64,000 nucleotides of DNA from Micromonospora sp. WMMA1363 (GCF_030345795.1 NZ_JAUALB010000001.1:3836001-3900000), one strand, 5' to 3'. Counted from the stretch's first letter, positions 46,698-56,906 are shown. The notes: generated by a model not told the origin, from the sequence alone. Translations and numbers: made by a program.

Positions 46698-48362
46698 TCA
46701 GGACTTGAACTCGGCGGTGGCGTACCGCTCGTCGGTGAGCGGGCTCGCCTTGATGCCGGTCACGTCCTTGCCGAACACGATCGCCGGCGGCGAGTGCGAG
46801 ACCGGCACACCCGGCAGGAAGTCCATGATGGACTTGTTCAGGGCCTTGTACTTCTCCACCCGGGCCGCCGCGTCGGCGGTCGAGTCGGCGTCCTTGAACT
46901 GGGCGAAGAGAGCCGGGTTGGTGAAACCCCACTCGTCCTTCGGCCGGTCGAAGAAGGTGCCGATGAAGTTGTAGGCGTCGCCGTAGTCGCCGGTCCAGCC
47001 CAGCATGTGCAGGTCGTGCTTGTCGCCGGAGGTGGTGGCGTTCAGGTAGTCCGGGCTCCACTTCAGCGGGATCTGCTCGACGGTGATGCCGACCGCCTTG
47101 AGGTCCGCCGACAGCAGTTCGAAGATGTCCTTCGGGTTCGGCATGTACGGGCGGGTGACCTCGGTCGGGTAGTGGAACCGGAGGGTCAGGTTCTCCGCAC
47201 CAGCCTCCTTGAGGAGCTGCTTGGCCTTCTCCACGTTGTACTCGTACTTGGTGACGTCACCGTTCCAGCCCTCGACGGTGTCGGGGATGAAGTTCTCGGC
47301 CACCTTGGCGCCCGGGGGCAGCTTCGAGTCGACCAGGGCCTGACGGTTGAGCGCGTGTGCGATCGCCTGCCGAACCTTGATGTCGGCCAGCTTCGGGTTC
47401 CCCTTCTGGTTCATCGCCAGGTAGAGGATGTTGAAGGCCGGACGGGTCAGGACGTTGAAGCCCTCGTTCTTCAGCGGCTCGACGTCGGCCGGGCCGACCA
47501 GGTCGTAGCCCTGGATGTCGCCGGAACGCAGCGCCTGCTTGCGTGCGTTCTCGTCGGAGATGGTCTTGAAGATGATGGTCTTCAGCCTGGCCTTGTCGCC
47601 CCAGTAGTCGTCGTTGCGCTCGATGGTGAGCGTCTTGTTGGCGACATCCCAGGCCTTGAACCTGAACGGACCGGTGCCGGTCGGGTGCGCCGTCGCGTAC
47701 TCCGGGTACTTGATGTCCTCGGCGGTGCCGCCGACGTTGCTGGCGTCGTACTTCTCCAGCGCGGTGGGGCTGTGGATCGAGAACGACGGCAGCATCAGGG
47801 CGGCCGGGACCTTGCTGGAAACCCGGGTGAAGGCCAGGTCGACGGTGGTCGCGTCCTTGGCGGTGCAGGACTTGAAGAGGCTCTCCGGCAGGTCGGCGCT
47901 CTCGTTCTTGGCGAAGCCGCCCATGACGTCCTGCCAGTACGCGGTCACGTCGGGGCTCTGCATGAGGCCCGTGGCGTTGTACCAGCGGTCGAAGTTCGTG
48001 CAGACCGCCTCGGCGTTGAAGTCGGTGCCGTCGTGGAACTTCACGCCCGAGCGGAGCTTGAAGGTCCAGGTGGTGCCGGCGTCATCCGGCGTCCAGGACT
48101 CGGCCAGACCGGGAGTGACCTTGGTGCCACCCTCCTCCGGACGGACCAGGGTCTCGAAGACCTGACGGGCCACGCGCAGCGACTCACCGTCGCTGGCGAA
48201 GCTCGGGTCGAGCACCTTCGGATCTCCGGCGACGCCGAAGACGAGGGTCTCCTTCTTGCTACCGCCGGAACTGTCGTCGCGGTCGCTCTCGGCGCAGCCG
48301 GCTACCGCGAGCGCCGCGACCGTCACGGCCGCGAACGCGGCCTTCGGCCTGGATGCACGCAT
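46698..48362 (-). CDS. peptide ABC transporter solute-binding lipoprotein
   Basis: 554 residues. Signal peptide ending in the lipobox VAALAVAGC (Cys about residue 24). SBP_bac_5 family pattern: VLDPSFASDGESLRVARQVF, SWTPDDAGTTWTFKLRSGVKFHDGTDF, and VRQAIAHALNRQALV. It captures peptides outside the membrane and delivers them to the DppBC permease. First gene of the five-gene operon. Confidence 0.95.
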   Translation of the reverse strand: MRASRPKAAFAAVTVAALAVAGCAESDRDDSSGGSKKETLVFGVAGDPKVLDPSFASDGESLRVARQVFETLVRPEEGGTKVTPGLAESWTPDDAGTTWTFKLRSGVKFHDGTDFNAEAVCTNFDRWYNATGLMQSPDVTAYWQDVMGGFAKNESADLPESLFKSCTAKDATTVDLAFTRVSSKVPAALMLPSFSIHSPTALEKYDASNVGGTAEDIKYPEYATAHPTGTGPFRFKAWDVANKTLTIERNDDYWGDKARLKTIIFKTISDENARKQALRSGDIQGYDLVGPADVEPLKNEGFNVLTRPAFNILYLAMNQKGNPKLADIKVRQAIAHALNRQALVDSKLPPGAKVAENFIPDTVEGWNGDVTKYEYNVEKAKQLLKEAGAENLTLRFHYPTEVTRPYMPNPKDIFELLSADLKAVGITVEQIPLKWSPDYLNATTSGDKHDLHMLGWTGDYGDAYNFIGTFFDRPKDEWGFTNPALFAQFKDADSTADAAARVEKYKALNKSIMDFLPGVPVSHSPPAIVFGKDVTGIKASPLTDERYATAEFKS

Positions 48363-48642
48363 GGTGCTTCACCTCGTCCTTAGGGGTGCGGACAGACTGG
48401 TGACCGGGGTCACCGATGGCCGGAACCATAGCTCCCGGGTCGACGGTGCGGAAACTGCCGGATAGGCGGTTGGTATCGGATCGTGTCTTGTCCGCGATCT
48501 GGCCGACGATTCGAAGGCAAATGGACGGATCTACCGAATGATCCGCATCCGCGATGCCAAACTGTTACGTCGAATCGACCTTTGAGGCCGCCAGGTGTCA
48601 CGGCTGTCGGCCCAGCTCAGCGAGGAGACACGGCGGCCGGCA

Positions 48643-49236
48643 TCAGACCGCCCGGCGGCCCTCGAAGGCACGGCCGAGGGTGATCTCGTCGGCGTACTCC
48701 AGGTCGCCGCCCACCGGCAGGCCGCTGGCCAGCCGGGTCACCGCGATCCCCATCGGCTTGACCATCAGCGCCAGGTAGGTGGCGGTCGCCTCGCCCTCGG
48801 TGTTCGGATCGGTGGCCAGGATCAGTTCCCGTACCGCGCCCCCGCCCAGTCGGGTCAGCAGCTCCCGGATCCGCAGGTTGTCGGGACCGATCCCCTCCAA
48901 CGGATTGATCGCGCCGCCGAGCACGTGGTACCGGCCGCGGAACTCACCTGTCCGCTCGATGGCCACCACGTCCTTCGGCTCCTCGACCACGCAGAGCACC
49001 TCGTCGGTGCGACGCGGGTCGCGGCAGATCCGGCACTGCTCGGACTCGGCCACGTTGTAACAGCTGGTGCAGAACCGCACCAGCTCCTTGACCTTGCGCA
49101 GCGCGCCGGCCAGCCGGTTGACGTCGACCGAGTCGGCGGACAGGACGTGGAAGGCGATTCGCTGGGCGCTCTTCGGGCCGACACCCGGCAGCCGGCCCAG
49201 CTCGTCGATCAGGTCCTGGATGGCGCCCTCGTACAT
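48643..49236 (-). CDS. recR: recombination protein RecR
   Basis: 197 residues. HhH region ([21 protein letters not shown]), four-Cys zinc finger ([16 protein letters not shown]), and a Toprim domain ([25 protein letters not shown], then [17 protein letters not shown]). It loads RecA at gaps with RecO. Lies downstream of ebfC, the common dnaX-ebfC-recR gene order, although here a DUF2332 gene is inserted on the other strand. Confidence 0.97.
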   Translation of the reverse strand: MYEGAIQDLIDELGRLPGVGPKSAQRIAFHVLSADSVDVNRLAGALRKVKELVRFCTSCYNVAESEQCRICRDPRRTDEVLCVVEEPKDVVAIERTGEFRGRYHVLGGAINPLEGIGPDNLRIRELLTRLGGGAVRELILATDPNTEGEATATYLALMVKPMGIAVTRLASGLPVGGDLEYADEITLGRAFEGRRAV

Positions 49237-49243
49237 CGGCTAC

Positions 49244-49576
49244 TCAGAAACCCGACAGGCCGAGGCCGCCCATGCCCCCCGCGACCGGGCCCATCTTCGT
49301 CTCGGTCAGCGCCCGGGCCGCCTCCGCCGCGTTGTGCACGGCCGCGACCACCAGATCCTCCAGGGTCTCGACGTCCTCCGGATCGACCGCACCCGGATCG
49401 ATCTTGACGGACTTGAGCTCCCCGGTGCCGGCGACGGTCGCGGTGACCAGACCCCCACCCGCGGTGCCGGTCAGCTCAGCCTCGGCGAGCTCGGCCTGCG
49501 CCTTGGCGATCTGCTGCTGCATCTTCTGCGCCTGCTTCAGCATCTGCTGCATGTTCGGCTGTCCACCTGGGCGCAC
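49244..49576 (-). CDS. YbaB/EbfC nucleoid-associated protein
   Basis: 110 residues from GTG 49576 (AGGAG about 6 bases upstream; a longer frame exists but its start is unlikely). Family pattern: [19 protein letters not shown] coiled helix, then [20 protein letters not shown] and [22 protein letters not shown]. It binds DNA as a dimer. Starts directly before recR (gap of 7 bases). Confidence 0.95.
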   Translation of the reverse strand: MRPGGQPNMQQMLKQAQKMQQQIAKAQAELAEAELTGTAGGGLVTATVAGTGELKSVKIDPGAVDPEDVETLEDLVVAAVHNAAEAARALTETKMGPVAGGMGGLGLSGF

Positions 49577-49711
49577 GGATGGCTCCTTCTCGCACTCGTC
49601 TGCACGGCCGCCGCCCAGCCTAGCCGTTGTGGCCGACCTCGCCCCGCCCGGTGCTTCCCACGCCGCCACGCGCCACCCATGATCGGGACAGTCCAGCGAG
49701 GGGAGCGACGG

Positions 49712-50785
49712 ATGCCCTATGACCAGGCGGCCGCGGCCATGGAGAAGCAGGCGCAGGCGTGCCGGAACATGGACGCCGGCCTCTACGCGGACCTGCTGGT
49801 CCGGGCCGCCGACGACGTCCGCGCCGCCGGTCCGTGCGCCGACGTCGTCGAGGGGTACGCCGACGCGCCCGTCTCCGCCGTCGTACCGCTACGGGTACTC
49901 GGTGGGGTGCACGCGCTCGTGCTCACCGGGCGGGCACCCGAGCTGGCCCGGTTCTATCCCAGCGCCGGTGGCGCGTATCGGGCCGGGGACGCGAACGCCG
50001 CCTGGACCGCGTTCCGGGCTGTCGTCGCCACCGAACGGGACGCCGTCCGGGCCTGGTTGCCGCGGCCGCCACAGACCAACGAGGTGGGCCGGGCAAACCT
50101 CCTACTGGCCGGGCTACTGCACGCCGTCGCCGAGACTGGGCAGCGGCCGGTACGCCTGATCGAGCTCGGCGCCAGCGCCGGGCTGAACCTGCGCGCCGAC
50201 CGGTTCCGAATCGTCTCCGGAGACTTCGCGTGGGGCCCGGTCGACTCACCCGTCGTGCTGCCCGACGCGTGGCGGGGCGGCGTACCCGGCTGGCTGCGGG
50301 ACACGACGCACACCGTCCCCGAGTTGACCGTGGTGGAACGTCTCGGCTGCGACACCACTCCGCTGGACCCGGAAAGCGCCGCCGGCGCACTGGCGCTGCA
50401 CGCGTACGTCTGGCCGGAGCACACCGCCCGCGCCGCCCGGCTGGCCGGCGCGCTGGATCTTGCCGCCCGTATGCCGGTGGAGGTGGTCCCGGCCGGCGCC
50501 GCGGACTTCCTGGCCGGGATACGGCCGGAGGCCGGGACGCTCACCGTGGTGTGGCACTCGGTGATGCGGCAGTACGTGCCAGCGCAGGAGTGGGCTCGGG
50601 TCATCGACGAATTGGCCCGGCTCGGTGCCGCAGCCACCCCCGACGCCCCGGTGGCGCACCTGCTGTTCGAGCCGTATCCGAGGGCCGGCCGGTACCGGTT
50701 CCAACTACGCGCTCGGCTCAACACCAGACCGGAGCGGCTGCTCGCCGAGGCCCACCCGCACGGCCTACCCGCCAGAGCGATCTGA
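49712..50785 (+). CDS. DUF2332 family protein
   Basis: 357 residues from ATG 49712 (GGGGAG upstream). The DUF2332 pattern is clear: the N-terminal aromatic/helical part ([22 protein letters not shown]), [25 protein letters not shown] with an internal nucleotide-like GASAGLNL loop, and a C-terminal [16 protein letters not shown]. Function is unknown; the glycine loop and surrounding strands suggest a Rossmann-type methyltransferase fold. Inserted between the recR/ebfC genes and dnaX, on the opposite strand. Confidence 0.88.
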   Translation: MPYDQAAAAMEKQAQACRNMDAGLYADLLVRAADDVRAAGPCADVVEGYADAPVSAVVPLRVLGGVHALVLTGRAPELARFYPSAGGAYRAGDANAAWTAFRAVVATERDAVRAWLPRPPQTNEVGRANLLLAGLLHAVAETGQRPVRLIELGASAGLNLRADRFRIVSGDFAWGPVDSPVVLPDAWRGGVPGWLRDTTHTVPELTVVERLGCDTTPLDPESAAGALALHAYVWPEHTARAARLAGALDLAARMPVEVVPAGAADFLAGIRPEAGTLTVVWHSVMRQYVPAQEWARVIDELARLGAAATPDAPVAHLLFEPYPRAGRYRFQLRARLNTRPERLLAEAHPHGLPARAI

Positions 50786-50893
50786 GATCTCTCCCTGCCG
50801 GCCCACACGGACGGTCTCGCTCCACCGGACGCCGGCGGCATCGTGGCATCCCGCCGGCCCCGCGACGACGCGGCAGGGCGGACCGTTCGGCTG

Positions 50894-53737
50894 TCAGGCG
50901 TCGACCTCGTTGATCGTCTCGGCACCGAACGCCTCGCGGAGCAACTGGACCGCCTGCTCCTCGCTGGACTGCCGGGCGGTTCGCTCGTCGATCACCTCGT
51001 CCAGCGGCTCGTCACCCGGATCGAAGCCCTCGTAGACCGGGGTCGCCGTCGGGGCGGCGCGCGCGCCGCCCCGACGCGCCGCCCCGTCGTGGTCCGGGTC
51101 GTAGGGCGGCTCGCCGGCCCAGTTCGGGTCGGCCGTCCTCCGCGCCGGAACACCCGCCCGCTGTCCTTTGCCCGCCCCGGCGGCAGCCGCTGCCGCCCGG
51201 GCAGCAGCGATCGCGCTGCTCACCGACGCACCGCCGGTCTGGGCCGCAGCCGGTCCGGCCAGCCGAGGCACGGCGGACAGCGCGGCTGCTCCGCTCCGGT
51301 CCGCCGAAGCACCACCCCCGCCGGGCCCAGCCACCGGGTCCGCTGCCGCCGAGCCACCCCCCGACCAAGCCACGCCCGCGTCGGCTGCCGCCGTGGCGCC
51401 ACCGGGACGGGCCGGCTCCGGCCAGTCGCCCGCACCACCCGCGTCACCACCGGCTCGGGCCGGCGCCGGCCAGTCCTCGTCGTTCCCGGCAGCACCGCCC
51501 GGTCGGGCCGGTTCCGGCCAGTCCGTATCGTCGCCGGACGCCGACCCGTCGTCGGATCCAGCGGCCCGACCGCCCAACCCGTGCCCGGAACCATCGCCCC
51601 GACCGGCCGCGCCACCGGGGTGATCCCCCGCACCACCACCGGCACCCCCCGGTCCCGGCGCCCGGTCATGACCAGCTCCGTCGTTTGCGTCCCCCGCGCC
51701 CCCGGTCGTGTCACGACCGCCGGTGGAGCCGTTCGCACCACCGGCCGCGTCGCGACCAGGACTGCCCTCGGCGCTACCGGACAGGACGGAAGACCCGCTT
51801 CGGGCGGGCGATGAAGCGGGGCGGGACGCGCCGCCGCGCTCGCCAGCCACCTCGCAACGGATCTGCCAGCGCCCGCCCAGCTCCTCGTACAGGGCGTCGG
51901 TGAGCACTACGGCGTGGTCGGCCACCATCCGGGCCAGCACCGACGACTTGACGGTCAGAACCAGGGTGTCCCCGTCGAGGTCGCGGACCACCGCGTCGCG
52001 CATCAGCGCCGCGATCCGCTTGTTGGTCCGGTTGACCTTGCTCACGACCTCGGGCCACGCCCGTCGCACGGCGACCGCGTCCAGCGCCCCCGGAGCCACC
52101 GCGCCAGGCCGCGGCGGAGCTGGCGTCGCCGGGTCCGGCATCACCGCCGGCGGGGGGGCGGACCGACGGCCGGGACTCCCCGGGTCGGCCGGTGCCACGG
52201 GACCGCGGGTGGCGCCAGCCGCCTCCGGCGTGGTCCGGCCGCCCAGCTCGCCCCCACCGCCCGGCCCGCCCACGCCATCGGATACGGCGACGTCGGTCGG
52301 CCCGGAGTCCGCAGCGGTGGCTGCCCGCACCCGCACCGGCGTGTCGTGGGCGGCGGCCGGCTCGTCGGGACCAGCCCCCGACGCGGCGGTCGACCGGGCG
52401 CCGGCCCGGACGCTGGCGTTGGCGGCGGCGACACGGGCGGCGGCCACCCCGGACGGGCCCGCTGGGTCGCCCGTGGCCGCGGCGGGAGCCACACCCGCGG
52501 CGGGAGACGCCGGGCGGACCTCCGGGTGGTCAGTGGTCGGCACGGAGCCGGCGGCGGCCGGCACGTCGGTGCCAGCGAGGGCGAGCCGACGCTCCATGCG
52601 CTCCAAACGCTGAAGGAGGCCGCCGGCCGAGTCGTCGACACCCGGCAGCAACATCCGGGCGGAGATGAGCTCCAGCAGCAGGCGCGGCGCGGTGGTGCCG
52701 CGCATCTCGACCAGCCCGTCGTGCACGATGTCCGCGCACCGGGACAGGGTGCCAGGGCCGAGCCGCTGGGCCTGGCTGGTCATCCGCTCGACCTGATCGT
52801 CCGGCCCGTCGATGAGTCCCTTGGCCACGGCGTCCGGCACCTGCTGGAGCACGATCAGGTCGCGTAGCCGCTCCAGCAGATCGGCGGCGAACCGGCGGGG
52901 ATCGTGCCCGGCCTCGGCGACCCGGTCGACGGTGACGTACGCCGCCGCGCCGTCCCCGGCGGCGAGTGCGTCGCACATCTCGTCGATCAGGGCCGAGTCG
53001 GTGACGCCGAGCAGGGCGGCGGCCCGGACGTAGGTGACGCCCTCCGGGCCTGCGCCAGCGATGAGCTGGTCCAGCACGGAGAGGCTGTCCCGGGCGCTGC
53101 CGCCGCCGGCGCGCACCACCAGCGGGAAGACCGCCGGCTCAACCTGGACGTCCTCAGCCTGGCAGAGCTGCTCCAGGTACGGCCGGAGCACCTTCGGCGG
53201 AATCAGCCGAAACGGGTAGTGGTGGGTCCGCGACTTGATCGTGCCGAGGACCTTCTCCGGCTCGGTGGTGGCGAAGACGAACTTGACGTACTCCGGAGGC
53301 TCCTCGACCAGCTTGAGCAACGCGTTGAAGCCGGCTGACGAGACCATGTGCGCCTCGTCGATGACGTATATCTTGAAGCGGCTCTGCGCCGGCGCGAAGA
53401 ACGCCTTCTCGCGCAGCTCGCGGGCATCGTCGACACCGCCGTGGCTGGCCGCGTCGATCTCGATGACGTCGATCGAGCCGGCGCCGTCGGTGGCCAGCGC
53501 CCGGCAGGAGTCACAGGTGCCGCAGGGCTCCGGGGTCGGACCATGCTCGCAGTTGAGCGAGCGGGCCAGGATGCGGGCACTGGAGGTCTTGCCGCAGCCT
53601 CGCGGGCCGGAGAAGAGGTACGCGTGGTTGAGCCGCCCACCGCGCAACGCCCGCGACAGCGGCTCGGTGACGTGCTCCTGACCGATGACCTCGGCGAAGG
53701 TGCGCGGCCGGTACTTGCGGTAGAGCGCCAGCGCCAC
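50894..53737 (-). CDS. dnaX: DNA polymerase III gamma/tau subunit
   Basis: 947 residues from GTG 53737, where ALYRKYRPRTFAEVIGQEHV begins. AAA+ clamp-loader core: Walker A FSGPRGCGKTSSARILARSL, zinc-binding Cys in CEHGPTPEPCGTCDSC, Walker B IDEAH, sensor residues further on. The region about 380-620 is a long Ala/Pro/Gly linker, then a tau domain and a further low-complexity tail with three copies of a DWPEPARPGG-like unit. It loads the sliding clamp. No programmed frameshift is visible; only tau is expected. Confidence 0.96.
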   Translation of the reverse strand: MALALYRKYRPRTFAEVIGQEHVTEPLSRALRGGRLNHAYLFSGPRGCGKTSSARILARSLNCEHGPTPEPCGTCDSCRALATDGAGSIDVIEIDAASHGGVDDARELREKAFFAPAQSRFKIYVIDEAHMVSSAGFNALLKLVEEPPEYVKFVFATTEPEKVLGTIKSRTHHYPFRLIPPKVLRPYLEQLCQAEDVQVEPAVFPLVVRAGGGSARDSLSVLDQLIAGAGPEGVTYVRAAALLGVTDSALIDEMCDALAAGDGAAAYVTVDRVAEAGHDPRRFAADLLERLRDLIVLQQVPDAVAKGLIDGPDDQVERMTSQAQRLGPGTLSRCADIVHDGLVEMRGTTAPRLLLELISARMLLPGVDDSAGGLLQRLERMERRLALAGTDVPAAAGSVPTTDHPEVRPASPAAGVAPAAATGDPAGPSGVAAARVAAANASVRAGARSTAASGAGPDEPAAAHDTPVRVRAATAADSGPTDVAVSDGVGGPGGGGELGGRTTPEAAGATRGPVAPADPGSPGRRSAPPPAVMPDPATPAPPRPGAVAPGALDAVAVRRAWPEVVSKVNRTNKRIAALMRDAVVRDLDGDTLVLTVKSSVLARMVADHAVVLTDALYEELGGRWQIRCEVAGERGGASRPASSPARSGSSVLSGSAEGSPGRDAAGGANGSTGGRDTTGGAGDANDGAGHDRAPGPGGAGGGAGDHPGGAAGRGDGSGHGLGGRAAGSDDGSASGDDTDWPEPARPGGAAGNDEDWPAPARAGGDAGGAGDWPEPARPGGATAAADAGVAWSGGGSAAADPVAGPGGGGASADRSGAAALSAVPRLAGPAAAQTGGASVSSAIAAARAAAAAAGAGKGQRAGVPARRTADPNWAGEPPYDPDHDGAARRGGARAAPTATPVYEGFDPGDEPLDEVIDERTARQSSEEQAVQLLREAFGAETINEVDA

Positions 53738-53898
53738 GGCGTCCGCCTCCTCTCGACCGAGCCATTCTGCGCCGGTCCGGCCCGGGTGACCACCCACCAC
53801 CCCGGTCCGCGTGCGGAAGGCCCCCATTGCTGACACCTGCGGCAGCGGAAGGGACCCTGTCGACGCTCACCGTCAGGCGGTCGCCAGGGGCAGAAAGG

Positions 53899-53982
53899 CC
53901 CCCCGTGCACCCGTCAGAGCCCGTTTATCCTTGCTGCCTTCCGGCCCTGGGGAGGTTCACGAGATGCACGCCGCACGGGGGG
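53899..53982 (-). ncRNA. ffs: signal recognition particle RNA (small bacterial type)
   Basis: On the minus strand the folded core holds CCAGGGCCGGAAGGCAGCAAGG, the conserved GGAAG tetraloop-like and asymmetric loop region that binds Ffh, and the two ends (CCCCCC / GGGGGG, with CGTGC / GCACG inside) pair to close a long stem. About 84 nt, typical of actinobacterial SRP RNA. It lies upstream of dnaX, as in many actinobacteria. Confidence 0.9.
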
Positions 53983-54066
53983 TAAGCCCAGCGTACCCGA
54001 CCCGGCGGTGGATCTTCAGGGGGTGGTGGGCTAGGCAGTCCCGACCGGACCTGTATCCTGTTCGGC

Positions 54067-54151
54067 GGAGGATTCGCCTAGAGGCCTAGGGCGCACGCTT
54101 GGAAAGCGTGTTGGGTTCACACCCTCACGAGTTCGAATCTCGTATCCTCCG
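54067..54151 (+). tRNA. tRNA-Ser (anticodon GGA)
   Basis: 85 nt. Acceptor GGAGGAT (54067-54073) pairs with ATCCTCC (54144-54150), discriminator G; anticodon stem CACGC/GCGTG with loop TTGGAAA (anticodon GGA at 54101-54103); long variable arm TTGGGTTCACACCCTC, which marks serine; T-psi-C arm GAGTTCGAATCTC. It reads UCC/UCU. tRNA-Ser genes are frequent integration sites, and accessory DNA follows. Confidence 0.96.
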
Positions 54152-54177
54152 CTCGCGGTGACAGCGCAGAGAAGCAG

Positions 54178-54207
54178 GTCAGGCCCCGGTTTCCGCCGGG
54201 GCCTGAC
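54178..54207 (+). terminator. tRNA-Ser terminator hairpin
   Basis: Perfect 12-bp stem GTCAGGCCCCGG / CCGGGGCCTGAC with a 6-base loop, 26 bases downstream of the tRNA. It probably ends the tRNA transcript. Confidence 0.8.
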
Positions 54208-54831
54208 GATCTTCAGGGGACTCGTAGGGGAGATCATCCAGCAGGCTCGCCACTCCCCCGCGACGGCCGCTTCAACACTCCGGTCACCTACCCCCCTCGC
54301 GTCAACCTCCCGCCGCGCCTCCTCCACTTCGGCGGCGAGCTGGTCACGAAGACGGACCTCCATCAGGCGCCGCTGATCGACGGCCACCGCATGCCCTACC
54401 CGCCGGTAGGGAGATTCGGAGGCCAACTCCACAAGGCGAACCATCGAGTCGACGACATCGTCGTGACACCGCACCTCCTCCCGAAGCAACTGCACCTCCC
54501 CTGGAGTTGTTGGGTCTCCTGCTGATACCGGCGTTCCCGCCTGCCGGCCGTGGCCGCCTTCGCCGCGCGCTGGTAAACGGCCGTGGCGAAATATCAGATC
54601 CGACGACCGGGCAGCAAAGTTTGTCAATGAGATTCGCGTCTGATGTGGAAGCCTGTATATCCGACACCTATCCGCAGAAGTCCCATGACCGAATTCTCCC
54701 GCAGCTAGGGATTGCGCTTCCATGTTATTGCGCGCGCGTAAGCACCGAGAATACGGCTCTGCCGGTAGGTGGCAGCGCGACGGAGGAGTATCGTCATAGG
54801 TACATCGTGTACCCAGCGTGCGAGGTGCCCC
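54208..54831 (-). other. region with possible minus-strand gene remnant
   Basis: On the minus strand, about 54500 to 54220, a helical stretch looks protein-like (EVQLLREEVRCHDDVVDSMV, then RLVELASESPYRRVGHAVAV and VRLRDQLAAEVEEAR), but the frame runs on across the tRNA gene with no stop, so it is not a normal gene. It may be the decayed end of a mobile-element gene. The 300 bases before the regulator carry AT-rich promoter-like sequence. Nothing firmer can be said. Confidence 0.35.
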
Positions 54832-56040
54832 ATGGTTGATCAGCAACCCACCCCCGGCCAGCGCGTTGAACGGCTTCGTCGAGCAGCCGGCCTGTCCCGC
54901 GAACGCCTCGCCGGTCTCGCGGGACTCAGCGCAACCACCGTCAAGTTCATCGAGAACGGCAGGCGTTCACTGACCTTGAGGGCGGCGCAGCAACTCGCCC
55001 CGCACCTCGGCGTACACGACCTCGGCGACCTGTTCGGCCCTCAGGTGTCCCTGTCATTGGATGGCCGGCCCAGTCACCCCGCCGTTGACGACGTCCGTAG
55101 GGCGCTTACCACCTGGCAAGTCATCGTCAGTGGCGAACCCGAGTCCACTGACTACCTGCGTGGCGCGATCGACTCCGCCTGGCAGACGTGGCACACCAGC
55201 CGTCACCAGCGCACCGAAGCCGGTCACCTGCTACCGGGGCTGCTCGAGGCGACCCAACGCGCTACCAGATTGCACCGCGGCGAGGACCGGCGCACCTCAC
55301 TGGCGCTGCTCGCCCAGGCATACCACCTTGCCCAGGCGTTCCTAGCATGGCACGGTGACCGCGAGCTGTGCTGGCTGGCCGTTGACCGGGGCATGACTGC
55401 CGCCCTAGACGCGGACGACCCGCTAGCGATCGCCCAGTCCATCTGGTATGTGGCACATGTCTTGCGTGCAACCGGCCGCGGCGGCGACGCCTTGGAGCGG
55501 CTGGGCGAGGCGCGAGCGTTGATCGAGCCCCACGTGACTGACGGCGGTGTCGAGTGGGCGGAGATGCTCGCCGATCTACACCTGTGCAGCGCCTTGACAA
55601 GGGCGCGAATGGGAGATCAGAGCGCGTGGTCCGACTGGGACACCGCTCGGCGCGTCGTCGAGCGGGCGCTGCCCGATGGGTTTGTCGGGCTACGCACCCG
55701 CGTATCCCGCCCGCTGGTTGACGTGTACGCGGTGATGTGTGCCGTAGACCTAGGCGACCCGGACGAGGCGCGGCGGCGCGCTCACGCTCTGGATCCCGCT
55801 CTGATTCCGTCAACCGAACGTCGCGGACGCCACTATGTGGAACTTGCCCGGTCGGCTGACCTTGAAGGGGCGCGTGAGGCGACCCTGCATCTGTTGACCA
55901 AGGCAGAGGCTACAAGCCCGGAAACCGTGCGGTACTCCCCGGCAGCGCAGGACATGCTGGCACGGTTGACACGAGAGGCACCGGCCTCTGTGAGGGCTGA
56001 AGCGGTGGACCTAGCCCGCCGCGTGGGCGTAGCCAACTAG
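54832..56040 (+). CDS. XRE-family regulator with TPR-like C-terminus
   Basis: 402 residues. The N-terminal helix-turn-helix is QRVERLRRAAGLSRERLAGLAGLSATTVKFIENGRR. The rest is helical, TPR-like (repeats around LARSADLEGAREATLHLLT and earlier WYVAHVLRATGRGGDALERL), the pattern of Rgg/PlcR-like or actinobacterial peptide/ligand-sensing regulators. It lies upstream of the graspetide genes in the same direction and is the likely regulator of that cluster (inference). Confidence 0.85.
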   Translation: MVDQQPTPGQRVERLRRAAGLSRERLAGLAGLSATTVKFIENGRRSLTLRAAQQLAPHLGVHDLGDLFGPQVSLSLDGRPSHPAVDDVRRALTTWQVIVSGEPESTDYLRGAIDSAWQTWHTSRHQRTEAGHLLPGLLEATQRATRLHRGEDRRTSLALLAQAYHLAQAFLAWHGDRELCWLAVDRGMTAALDADDPLAIAQSIWYVAHVLRATGRGGDALERLGEARALIEPHVTDGGVEWAEMLADLHLCSALTRARMGDQSAWSDWDTARRVVERALPDGFVGLRTRVSRPLVDVYAVMCAVDLGDPDEARRRAHALDPALIPSTERRGRHYVELARSADLEGAREATLHLLTKAEATSPETVRYSPAAQDMLARLTREAPASVRAEAVDLARRVGVAN

Positions 56041-56187
56041 GTACGCCCTGTTACCAGGTACGGCACGTACCCCTTCGCTTTCCCTGTTGCGACTTAACGT
56101 CCCGGAGGTGGCCGCAGGGAGTCGCACGGCCTAGGACGGCGCTGCTCGTCCCTGCCTGCCACGTCTACAGACGAGGGAGGCGACATC

Positions 56188-56439
56188 GTGACAATCATCC
56201 GCAACGCCTGGCGGCGGCTTACGGGCCGACCCGTACCCGTCCCGCCTGGCCCCGGACAACGCCGTCGTCGCCGCCGGTCCGTGCCGTTGGACGTGGTCGG
56301 TCCTGCCACCTGCTACGGGCGGCGGGTCGGCGGGCACGCGGGCGCCGGCTCGCCGACGTGGGACGGACCGACCTTCGTCTATGACGTGGCGCCGTTGCTG
56401 ACTCGTGGGCAGCGGTACCGGTCCGGTGGCCGGCGGTGA
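56188..56439 (+). CDS. small basic protein, first of the pre-graspetide chain
   Basis: 83 residues from GTG 56188 (GAGGGAGG upstream). N-terminal half is Arg/Pro-rich (PGPGQRRRRRRSVPLDVVG), the rest contains YGRRVGGHAGAGSPTWDGPTF. No family recognised. It overlaps the next start by four bases, so it is likely translated as part of a chain leading to the graspetide precursor. Confidence 0.55.
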   Translation: MTIIRNAWRRLTGRPVPVPPGPGQRRRRRRSVPLDVVGPATCYGRRVGGHAGAGSPTWDGPTFVYDVAPLLTRGQRYRSGGRR

Positions 56440-56624
56440 CCGGGCGCGGTGAGACCGGCGCCCCGGACTCGGCGGTCGCGTGGGCGGTCATCGACCGGCA
56501 TGACAGCGGCGGTACCTGCGGGTCGTGTCGGCCGGAGGAGTGCGAGACCCTCGGGTGGGCGCGGCGTGTGCTGGCGGAGCACCGTGCCGCCCGTGCCGCC
56601 CTCCTCGACGGGCCGGTGTGGTGA
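56436..56624 (+). CDS. small protein, second of the chain
   Basis: 62 residues. Contains CGSCRPEECETLGWARRVLAEH; the CxxC pair and further Cys could bind a metal. Overlaps both neighbours (GTGA), which supports real translation. Function unknown. Confidence 0.5.
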   Translation: MTGRGETGAPDSAVAWAVIDRHDSGGTCGSCRPEECETLGWARRVLAEHRAARAALLDGPVW

Positions 56625-56833
56625 TGGACCTGACGGCGGTGCAGGTGCGCAACCGGATGGTCCTGTCCGCCCGACTGATCATCACCGATCACTGGCCACG
56701 CGTCGGCCGGTCGGGCTGGTGCCCGGTCTGCCGGTACCGGTGGCCGTGCTCGGCGACGAGCACCGCGTACGCCTACCTGACCGTGGTTGGTCAGGGTTTG
56801 TGGGTGCCGTCGGATCGGCGGGGCCGGCGGTGA
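56621..56833 (+). CDS. small CxxC protein, third of the chain
   Basis: 70 residues from GTG 56621, 69 if ATG 56624 is used. A CPVCRYRWPC motif near residue 35 (Cys pair with a third Cys) suggests a zinc-binding or WhiB-like small protein, and RMVLSARLIITDHWPRVG precedes it. Overlaps the previous gene. Function unknown. Confidence 0.5.
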   Translation: MMDLTAVQVRNRMVLSARLIITDHWPRVGRSGWCPVCRYRWPCSATSTAYAYLTVVGQGLWVPSDRRGRR

Positions 56834-56906
56834 GCCCGGTACCCGAGGCCATCGGCTGGCCCCGATCCTGTCCCCGTGTTTCCGAACGATCTGAAGGAGA
56901 CCCGCC

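Noticed and set aside
50894..53737. Programmed frameshift in dnaX giving a short gamma form
   Set aside because: No slippery A-rich heptamer was found after the AAA+ core; the tau frame is continuous.
54031..54846. A 271-codon minus-strand open frame across the tRNA-Ser gene
   Set aside because: It passes through the tRNA gene and its terminator; only a short middle part looks like protein. Reported as a possible remnant, not as a gene.
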